From an uncultured Oxalobacteraceae bacterium (GTDB lineage Bacteria; Pseudomonadota; Gammaproteobacteria; Burkholderiales; Burkholderiaceae_D): 19,089 nt of DNA. The notes under the pieces were generated by a model that made no database searches, was not told the DNA's origin, and saw nothing but the letters and a program-made list of their open reading frames with translations. How positions within the stretch are numbered: the first letter of the stretch is position 1; each line of letters opens with the position of its first letter. Both the position numbers and the translations under genes were made by a program. Positions 1 through 5,679 of the stretch are shown here, piece after piece. Where the stretch lies: positions 1 to 19,089 of the forward strand of contig CALKVB010000650.1 in NCBI GenBank assembly GCA_937996605.1, written 5' to 3'.

Positions 1-47
1 GAGATAGTACAAGGTGACTGGAGTTCAGACGTGTGCTCTTCCGATCT
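1..47. other. Illumina adapter/index contamination
   Basis: Bases 14-47 are an exact match to the 34-base Illumina multiplexing read-2 primer sequence (it begins GTGACTGGAGTTCAG and ends CTCTTCCGATCT). Bases 1-5 (GAGAT) match the end of the P7 flow-cell arm, and the eight bases between them (6-13, AGTACAAG) sit where the i7 index goes. The whole stretch is library-construction sequence and not genomic. The real insert begins at base 48. The contig end is therefore an artefact of untrimmed reads, and any reading frame that starts inside this stretch is chimeric. Confidence 0.97.
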
Positions 48-251
48 CAACGAGAGTTTCAAATGGTGCTGGACGAAATGTCAGAGATTCAAGTGTGGTT
101 CCAACAGGTAAGTGAGGTACGTCAATCCATGTATAAGAATTTGGCAGGTTCGGTGGTGGATGTCTCGGGCAAGAGCAAGGATCACTTTCAGCGCAAGGCC
201 TCGAACATTGAAAAGTACATGCGAAACATGATGGAAGCCATGAAAATGTGA
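48..251 (+). CDS. C-terminal fragment of an unknown helical protein (5' end lost to adapter)
   Basis: An open frame of 67 codons runs from the first genomic base after the adapter to a TGA at 249-251. No stop interrupts it on the left, so it is the tail of a longer gene. An in-frame ATG at 63 exists but nothing marks it as the true start. The fragment is rich in Gln, Glu, Met and Lys, has no Cys or Pro, and is predicted by eye to be mostly helical or coiled-coil. No domain is recognised. It lies 17 bases upstream of the next gene on the same strand. AATAAA at 259-264 lies between its stop and the next ATG. Confidence 0.7.
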   Translation, partial: QREFQMVLDEMSEIQVWFQQVSEVRQSMYKNLAGSVVDVSGKSKDHFQRKASNIEKYMRNMMEAMKM

Positions 252-268
252 AGTGAACAATAAAACAA

Positions 269-985
269 ATGGACCCGCTTGAATCGGAACTCGAACATTT
301 GCTGAAGCAGATGGCTCAGGCCAAAGAGTGTCAGAGGGATGCCTTGCGTGAACGAATGGATGCTTTGGCGGTGCAGATACGACAACGGTATGTGTCGGAT
401 CCATCGCACACATCGGAGCGATTACGAGAAGTGTACGCATTGGTTACAGGAGAGGCATTGGGTCCCACGCCGAAGCAAGTGTCTCAGCCTGCTTTGTACG
501 AAGATCCATACCAATTGTTTCCTCAACGCACGGCTTCACTGAAATGGGTCGCGTTTGAAGAACATTTGCCTTCCCAGGGAAGCAATGCTATGGAGCGTTT
601 GAAAGCATGGATGAGTGATCCGTCGCGTGGCCAAACTTTGGAGACGCTGGGCCAAGAGTTGTGCGAGGAGTGTCAAAAAGAAGTGTTGCCAGAACTGTTT
701 TATCGAGTTTGTGCCATGGTGATTGTGGACCTGAAACGGCAGTCGGATTTGATTCGGGTGTGGGTCCAAGAGAAAAAGATCACCGTCTTGCAGGCCAAGC
801 GGCTATTGCACTGGATGGCCGACGCCATGAAAAAGCTGCTGCGCATGATGGATCGAGTGAAACGCGAGGGTGCCAAAGTGAAGGATGTGGAGCAAGTGTA
901 TTTGGTGACAGTTCGACTGACCAATGAGGTGCTGTTCGCATGGGTGAGCACCGACCAGTTGAAAAAGTCGGTGTTGGGAGCATGA
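269..985 (+). CDS. Helical protein of unknown function
   Basis: This is a complete 238-residue frame from ATG at 269 to TGA at 983-985. The N-terminal 45 residues are heptad-like (Leu/Met/Ala spaced among Glu, Arg and Gln) and could form a coiled coil. The middle (about residues 70-110) is less ordered and Pro-containing. The C-terminal half is again helical, with amphipathic segments rich in Lys, Arg, Met and Val. No signal peptide, membrane segment or catalytic motif is visible. It follows the truncated gene by 17 bases on the same strand and may be co-expressed with it. I do not recognise the family. The start is supported by the short A-rich leader (AATAAAACAA) directly before the ATG. 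Confidence 0.85.
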   Translation: MDPLESELEHLLKQMAQAKECQRDALRERMDALAVQIRQRYVSDPSHTSERLREVYALVTGEALGPTPKQVSQPALYEDPYQLFPQRTASLKWVAFEEHLPSQGSNAMERLKAWMSDPSRGQTLETLGQELCEECQKEVLPELFYRVCAMVIVDLKRQSDLIRVWVQEKKITVLQAKRLLHWMADAMKKLLRMMDRVKREGAKVKDVEQVYLVTVRLTNEVLFAWVSTDQLKKSVLGA

Positions 986-1080
986 ATCCCTTGAACGAAA
1001 CATCAGATTTCGAAAATGTCACTCAAAAAAATGTAGACTCTGAAAAATGAAAGAAATTGTTTGTAAAAAAGACGACCGAC
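986..1080 (+). promoter_or_regulatory. Intergenic leader of the basic repeat protein
   Basis: These 95 non-coding bases are the longest gap in the window. The proximal part holds a 5-base inverted repeat (CGAAA 996-1000, TTTCG 1008-1012) just after the upstream stop. The distal part is A-rich (CAAAAAAATG near 1024-1033). Two short out-of-frame upstream ATGs occur: ATG-TAG at 1031-1036 and a 17-codon frame 1047-1100 that overlaps the start of the next gene. Assignment as promoter or leader is inference from position and composition. Confidence 0.4.
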
Positions 1081-1845
1081 ATGGACAGTATCCAGTCTAG
1101 GAAGAAGCACCCCAAGAAGGCAGGTAGCCGACAAAAGTGGATGGGCCACGAGATGAAGCGTCTCTACGCCAAGCTTGGCCACAAGCCTTCAAAGACCGAG
1201 AGTCGTTCGGTGATGAGACAGGCGGCCAAGAACTACCGAAAGAAGCACAAGAAGGCTGATTCCTACGACTCGCGTAAGAAGAAGTCTGCTGGTAGCAAGA
1301 AGAGCAAGAAGGGATTCTGGAGCTTTTTGGGCTTCAAGAATGCTGAAGCCTACGCGGCTGCCCAGAAGACTTCCAAGGTGGCCAAGACCTCCTCCAAGGT
1401 TGCTCAGAAGGCTTCCAAGGTGAGCAAGACTTCCAAGGTGCAGTCCAAGCGTCATCGTAAGCATCGTAAGGCCTCTGCCTACACTGCGGGTGCCTCTGCT
1501 ACCGCCCAGAAAGCTTCCAAAGTGAGCAAGGCTTCAAAGGTTCAGTCCAAGCGTCATCGTAAGCATCGCAAGGCCTCTGCCTACACTGCTGGTGCCTCTG
1601 CTACCGCCCAGAAGGCTTCGAAGGTGCAGTCTAAGCGTCATCGTAAGCATCGCAAGGCCTCTGCCTACACTGCTGGTGCCCCCGCAGCTCAGAAGTTGAG
1701 CACTGTGGTCAAGGCTTCGTCCAAGGTGGCCAAGGCATCAAAGGTGCAGTCTCGCAAGAAGCGCCGAGCGGATTCGTACACCGCCAATGGTCTGAATCCT
1801 AACGCTCAAAAGTTCTCTCTGGACCAGTTGATGAAGTTCTGGTGA
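1081..1845 (+). CDS. Lysine/arginine-rich repeat protein, candidate DNA-condensing or virion core protein
   Basis: The 254-residue protein starts at the first ATG of the frame (1081); the open frame extends upstream only through a TTG. It is extremely basic (Lys/Arg-rich, few acidic residues) and built of repeats. Near-identical units carry KVQSKRHRKHRKASAYTAG at 1441, 1543 and 1627. Degenerate copies are KKHKKADSYDSRKKK in the N-terminal third and KVQSRKKRRADSYTANG near the C-terminus. Short KASKV/KTSKV spacers link them. A Gly-Phe-Trp-rich patch (KKGFWSFLGFKNAEAYAAAQ) precedes the repeats. Codon choice is strongly biased (AAG for Lys, GCC/GCT for Ala, TCC for Ser), unlike neighbouring genes, which suggests high expression. 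Composition resembles histone H1-like or viral core proteins, but there is no homology call. Role as a genome-condensing or abundant virion protein is inference. Confidence 0.85.
   Translation: MDSIQSRKKHPKKAGSRQKWMGHEMKRLYAKLGHKPSKTESRSVMRQAAKNYRKKHKKADSYDSRKKKSAGSKKSKKGFWSFLGFKNAEAYAAAQKTSKVAKTSSKVAQKASKVSKTSKVQSKRHRKHRKASAYTAGASATAQKASKVSKASKVQSKRHRKHRKASAYTAGASATAQKASKVQSKRHRKHRKASAYTAGAPAAQKLSTVVKASSKVAKASKVQSRKKRRADSYTANGLNPNAQKFSLDQLMKFW
1441..1695 (+). repeat. In-frame tandem repeat of basic motif (34-, 28- and about 23-codon units)
   Basis: Copies begin at 1441, 1543 and 1627, each starting CAGTCYAAGCGTCATCG. They are nearly identical over about 70 bases, differing mostly at synonymous third positions. 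Unit 1 is 102 bases and unit 2 is 84, having lost an 18-base spacer encoding SKV/SKAS. Unit 3 is truncated after the TAG(A) motif. The near-identity at DNA level points to recent duplication or gene conversion. Confidence 0.9.
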
Positions 1846-1872
1846 GCTGTGTTAGGTGCTTTTAAAATAACA

Positions 1873-1893
1873 AAATAAAACTTTGATTTATTT
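1873..1893. terminator. Bidirectional 3'-end signal between convergent genes (AATAAA on both strands, AT hairpin)
   Basis: In the 51-base gap between the convergent genes at 1081-1845 and 1897-2820, AAATAAA (1873-1879) and TTTATTT (1887-1893) form a perfect 7-base inverted repeat with a 7-base loop. Each arm contains a canonical AATAAA in the sense of one gene: plus 1874-1879, minus 1892-1887. This arrangement fits a shared polyadenylation or 3'-processing signal. No experimental evidence is available here. Confidence 0.55.
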
Positions 1894-1896
1894 GAA

Positions 1897-2820
1897 TCAT
1901 TTGTTCAATTCGTTCTTGATCTCTTGCATGCGAAGTTTGGAAGAGGGCTGAATGTCTTCCATCCATTTGAGGAACGCTTCATCCACTTGAACACGACAGG
2001 TATGGAGCAAATAGCAGATGATGTCCAGCTGAGCATCCAAGGTGCTGTGTCGAGGGTCTGAACTCACATACCCGAAAACGCAATGACGAAGCAAGGAATT
2101 CTCGCCGCAACCGTCGGGATTCCAGCCGAGGTCGTGAACGTGGCGGATTCGCCAGAGCAGTCCCTCATCTGCGTCAAACTTGAGCCAGTGAAGGACGATC
2201 GATCGATGTTGTGAATGCCATAGCAAGGCCCAAAGAAATTTGACTTCGTCACATTCTTGAGGCAAGTCGCTGTCCAACGTTTCCACCATGTCCTCGATTT
2301 CTGCCTTGGTGTCAGGAATACACAGCAAATAGGCAAACCAAGGATAGTCTGCCTTGTGAAGAGGGGCGTCGAAGGCATCCTTGAGCTCCAGGCGAAGACT
2401 GGTTTGAAAGTGTTTCCGCAGTTCCGGAGTAGTGAAGATCAGGTCCCCGTTCACCATGGCTCGCAGCAGTGACACGTTGCGACTTTGAAACACTTTGTTC
2501 ACAAACATGCTAACGTACATCTCTGGATCGTCGTCTGCATGGAAGGTTCCATCATGGACGGATCGTGGAATTTCTGGTGGCAGACTGTCAAACTTGGCAA
2601 ATGCTGGAATTTGATTTCGGCTTAACGCTTTGCCGTCCACCGCTTGCAAATGTACGTCCTGGAGAAATTTGGAAGGATTTCGAGCGAGAGCATTCTTGAG
2701 CGGCTGCAAATCATACTCAAACCGATTTAACGGTCGACTGCAAGCCCAAGCAATCAGGTTGTCTGCCATGGTTCGGGTTTGGCACGCCATTAGTGTAGAA
2801 ACATGTACTTTGATCGCCAT
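1897..2820 (-). CDS. Unknown protein, possible divergent ankyrin-like/helical repeats
   Basis: This is a 307-residue frame whose ATG (2820-2818) shares its A with the TAA stop of the upstream gene (TAATG junction). The protein is helical overall, with no membrane segment or catalytic motif. Toward the C-terminus a stretch around residues 225-290 (from HDLGWNPDGCGENSLLRHCV to CYLLHTC) has the spacing of degenerate ankyrin-type helices. A PEIP/DDPEMYV segment lies mid-protein. It is the last gene of the minus-strand array, downstream of a larger ankyrin-like gene, and the two may share a transcript. The family is not recognised. A role in host interaction is inferred only from the neighbouring ankyrin-like genes. 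Confidence 0.8.
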   Translation of the reverse strand: MAIKVHVSTLMACQTRTMADNLIAWACSRPLNRFEYDLQPLKNALARNPSKFLQDVHLQAVDGKALSRNQIPAFAKFDSLPPEIPRSVHDGTFHADDDPEMYVSMFVNKVFQSRNVSLLRAMVNGDLIFTTPELRKHFQTSLRLELKDAFDAPLHKADYPWFAYLLCIPDTKAEIEDMVETLDSDLPQECDEVKFLWALLWHSQHRSIVLHWLKFDADEGLLWRIRHVHDLGWNPDGCGENSLLRHCVFGYVSSDPRHSTLDAQLDIICYLLHTCRVQVDEAFLKWMEDIQPSSKLRMQEIKNELNK

Positions 2821-4457
2821 TAGGGGATGTCAAGTTCAGAACGAATGGCATGTTTGATGGATTCCGGGAAGGGCATTTTGAGTACGTCGCGCCATGAGTG
2901 CGGAAACGACACTTCTTGCGAAACATGAAAACGAGAAAAGTCAGTGCATCCGGCGATCTGGCTCAAGGTTTGCTTCAAATTGGCTTGCATCGCGATCGCA
3001 ATGGCCAACAACATGGACGTCACAGACACTTTCCAGAGAGGCAAGGTTCCGTTCTTCACTGGTTGTCCCTCATAGGTGTGCGTTTCAAAGTAAACTCTTG
3101 CAAAATAGGACAGTGCATCGTCATGAAAATTCCAGTCCGGATTCAACAACATAGGCAAAACATTGAACGACACGTCTCGAGCCCCTGCATTCAGCAACAC
3201 TTCGTATGTCAATCCTCGTTTGAAAAAGTCAAGGCTGCGAAGATTGGAGTACAAAGCGGCGTCGAGAAGATTTGCTTTGCCCAGAGAAGCTTCTGGGAGA
3301 CTCAACGATTGCGCTACAGCAGAACAAGTGATGGGTGTGCGAATTCGGTCTCCCCATAGTTCCAACAATGTTTCCACAGCCGAGCGATCCATTCGAGAAA
3401 GGCACTCCGTCAAAGTCACATCACTCAATGGGGCACGATGCAGAAACAAAAGGCGTAAAATGGCTGGAGATGTGATACTTAAAGAATCCATAGGCAGTGT
3501 TATAGTGTGAATCGGGATCCCACGCTCCACGGCTCGCTTCAATAGATTGACTGCCTTGTGTCTTACCACGTGGTGAAGACAATCTTCGTATCGTGCTTGA
3601 CCATGGTCGACCAGCAAATCAAACGCTTTGGGATCGTTCAATTGGATGCACCGGCCCAAGATGTCGTCATCAACTTCGACGCGATGTTTCAATGCCAGTT
3701 CCATAAAATCATAACGCCGTTCCATACACGCCGATCGAAGCCATGCTCGTGCAATACGCATGTCACGCGTAGCAAGATCATGTTCAAGAAGCCACTGTTG
3801 GACACGACCAAAGCTTCGGCTGCAATTTGCTCCGATCCACATGTCCAAGACTGACTCTTCGTGCAAGATGATCAAGATCTCCAAATCGTCGTAAACGTAC
3901 GCTACGTTTACCTTCTGTTCGTAAATCCAAGAGTGATCTTGTATCGAGCCCATGTGCCGATACCACCAACTGCTCACTTGGCGCAATCGTCTTTGGAGAA
4001 TCGATCGATCTTGTCCTGGAACGGGCGGGAACAATTTAGTGAGGCAAAATCCAAATCGAATGCTGGCTTTGATCTCCGGATCAGAAACGATCTGATCTTT
4101 GACCATGGTGTACAGCGCCTGCAGCAGATCCACCTGTAATCGATACAACGCCTCTTTAAAGGACAGAGCCACCGCATCTGGGAAATGTGCGAATCGAGAC
4201 AACATCCATTTTGCATCGACAAACGCGGAACATAGATAGCCTTTTGGTTTCCCTATTCTCTCGTACACATGAAAAGCACGAGAAAGCTGCTTGGAACCAA
4301 ACGGAAACTCATTCAAACGTTCGATGAACTCGAGTTCGGCTTCGAAATGCTTCAACTGCTCTTCTCCAGGCTCTACGGTGTCGAGAAAGATGGTACCCAG
4401 TAGTCCTCCCGCGATTTCGGCAAGTTCTCGTGCTCGTTCCAGTGAATATCGAGGCAT
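2820..4457 (-). CDS. Large ankyrin-like helical-repeat protein
   Basis: This 545-residue frame runs from ATG 4457 to TAA 2822-2820. The N-terminal 200 residues are helical and not recognised. From about residue 215 onward there are repeating 28-33-residue helix pairs typical of the degenerate ankyrin proteins of giant viruses. Examples are ERRYDFMELALKHRVEVDDD, NDPKAFDLLVDHGQARYEDC and HKAVNLLKRAVERGI. Such proteins usually bind host partners, sometimes through a separate F-box, which I do not see here. The gene is 62 bases downstream of the kinase gene and overlaps the next gene by one base. The ankyrin assignment rests on pattern and not on a strict consensus. Confidence 0.8.
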   Translation of the reverse strand: MPRYSLERARELAEIAGGLLGTIFLDTVEPGEEQLKHFEAELEFIERLNEFPFGSKQLSRAFHVYERIGKPKGYLCSAFVDAKWMLSRFAHFPDAVALSFKEALYRLQVDLLQALYTMVKDQIVSDPEIKASIRFGFCLTKLFPPVPGQDRSILQRRLRQVSSWWYRHMGSIQDHSWIYEQKVNVAYVYDDLEILIILHEESVLDMWIGANCSRSFGRVQQWLLEHDLATRDMRIARAWLRSACMERRYDFMELALKHRVEVDDDILGRCIQLNDPKAFDLLVDHGQARYEDCLHHVVRHKAVNLLKRAVERGIPIHTITLPMDSLSITSPAILRLLFLHRAPLSDVTLTECLSRMDRSAVETLLELWGDRIRTPITCSAVAQSLSLPEASLGKANLLDAALYSNLRSLDFFKRGLTYEVLLNAGARDVSFNVLPMLLNPDWNFHDDALSYFARVYFETHTYEGQPVKNGTLPLWKVSVTSMLLAIAIAMQANLKQTLSQIAGCTDFSRFHVSQEVSFPHSWRDVLKMPFPESIKHAIRSELDIP

Positions 4458-4507
4458 GACGAAAATATGAACATCAACAACGGGTGCAAAACGTGGAAAG
4501 GAATTTG

Positions 4508-4520
4508 GAAATTTTATTTC
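4508..4520 (-). terminator. AT-rich hairpin with AATAAA at the kinase gene 3' end
   Basis: Directly at the stop codon of the kinase gene the minus strand reads GAAATAAAATTTC. This is a 5-base perfect inverted repeat (GAAAT/ATTTC) around AAA, and it contains AATAAA (minus 4518-4513). The first arm uses the last base of the TAG stop. Position and composition fit a polyadenylation or 3'-processing site. Such short AT palindromes can arise by chance. Confidence 0.4.
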
Positions 4521-5656
4521 TATGGCTGGGACATGGCCTCGTTTAACTCTTTCCGAAATTCCAAGTATGCCTCATCCGGTTTCGTTTCGGTCAAGAATGG
4601 ATGACGTAAGGCTTCTGCAATGGTAATTCGTTCCTTCTTTTCGTACCGTAACATCTTTTCCAAGAGATCCAAGGCTGGATCTTTGGCCCCCTTCTTGTGT
4701 TTTCTCACGCGTTTTAGAAATTTGCGAACGCCGTTGCGACTGACGTGAGTTGTGTTGCGCAGCATCATGTAAAAGATGATGCCTGCGGCATATTCGTCCA
4801 CCCGCTTGTCATAGGAAACCACCAGTTCTTGCGAATGATTGATCGCGTCACTCATTTCGGGAGCGAAATACAAATCACGTCCTACATTGCTTTTGAATCC
4901 TGTCAGTCGATCAAAGGCCGCACAGTCGAAATCAATGATGTTCAGCTCTTCCTTGATTGGATCCCAGGTGATGTTCTGAAGGGCAATGTCTCGATGCACG
5001 ACGCCACGTTCATGCATGGCGGCAATGCCTTCCAGCAGTTGTCGCATCACCTTGGCCATGAGAAATCGGTGAGGCAATACGGCATGCATAACGGGAAAAT
5101 TGGCATAGCACGGAGTGACGGTGATGAATAAATCGGGCTCGACAAAGGCCCATTCCAGCAATTGGGCAACATGGGGGGCACCATTCAGTGCTTGGATGAT
5201 GCGAACTTCACGGGGCACGTTTTGCACTCGGAGCGCATCATGCATATCTTGGTGAAAGGTGACGACGCAAATTTGTCCAGTTTCACGTCGACGCATAAAG
5301 TGTACTTTGCGTCCCAATTTGTTGAGCACCATTTCCAAGGGTTCGTAGCGATCGAGCACGCGCCACACCAACTGATCCACTTCACACGGGTGCTTGAGCG
5401 CATCCAACTCGAGGTCGGTAGCTGACTCAGATTCGGATGCACTATCACTGGAGTAGTACGACGAAACCTGAGATTCCGTCTCTTCCGAAGCGGTGTGAGA
5501 TGCGTGGTCATCCTGTGTCACCTCTTCGCATTCCGAGTGAAGGTCTCCTTCCTTCCAATCGTCAGGGTACACGATAGGTTCGGAACCGCTTCTCCATTCA
5601 ATCGGTTGGTGCTGAAATGCAATAAACTTTTTCCAACGGGCAACAATGGCAGCCAT
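4520..5656 (-). CDS. Divergent serine/threonine protein kinase-like protein
   Basis: The 378-residue protein has a Ser/Glu/Asp-rich low-complexity stretch at about residues 36-85, followed by a kinase fold. Recognised motifs are E150 in the C-helix position (VPREVRII), the catalytic loop HRDIALQN (D223, N228), and the metal-binding Asp of DFD at 242-244 in place of DFG. APE at 265-267, the subdomain IX Asp (VDEYAAGI) and a subdomain XI-like RHPFL at 351-355 are also present. The glycine-rich loop is not recognisable (around VLNKLGRKVHF). The beta-3 strand (GQICVVTFHQ) lacks the usual VAIK-type lysine, so ATP binding or catalysis may be non-standard, or the protein may be a pseudokinase. Giant viruses commonly carry such kinases. 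The AT-rich AATAAATG context sits at its start, 23 bases after the upstream gene. Confidence 0.9.
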   Translation of the reverse strand: MAAIVARWKKFIAFQHQPIEWRSGSEPIVYPDDWKEGDLHSECEEVTQDDHASHTASEETESQVSSYYSSDSASESESATDLELDALKHPCEVDQLVWRVLDRYEPLEMVLNKLGRKVHFMRRRETGQICVVTFHQDMHDALRVQNVPREVRIIQALNGAPHVAQLLEWAFVEPDLFITVTPCYANFPVMHAVLPHRFLMAKVMRQLLEGIAAMHERGVVHRDIALQNITWDPIKEELNIIDFDCAAFDRLTGFKSNVGRDLYFAPEMSDAINHSQELVVSYDKRVDEYAAGIIFYMMLRNTTHVSRNGVRKFLKRVRKHKKGAKDPALDLLEKMLRYEKKERITIAEALRHPFLTETKPDEAYLEFRKELNEAMSQP

Positions 5657-5661
5657 TTATT
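5656..5661 (-). promoter_or_regulatory. AATAAATG element at the kinase start
   Basis: On the minus strand AATAAA (5661-5656) overlaps the first base of the kinase ATG, giving AATAAATG in the 23-base gap after the upstream ankyrin-like gene. It could be the poly(A) signal of the upstream gene, a TAAATG-like late promoter core such as poxviruses use at the start codon, or both. The sequence alone cannot tell these apart. Confidence 0.35.
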
Positions 5662-5679
5662 ATGCACAACGTTTACAGA

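Noticed and set aside
33..62. GTG start for the first gene inside the adapter
   Set aside because: Bases 33-47 are library adapter, so the first five codons are artificial.
1057..1080. TTG-initiated extension of the basic repeat protein
   Set aside because: Non-ATG start is unlikely in a eukaryotic virus and an in-frame ATG follows at 1081.
1189..1464. Minus-strand frame rich in Leu-Gly repeats
   Set aside because: It is the antisense of the Lys/Ala/Ser repeat codons of the basic protein; its periodicity is explained by that gene.
2898..3359. 153-residue plus-strand frame
   Set aside because: Antisense to the large ankyrin-like gene; biased composition from the codon structure of the opposite strand.
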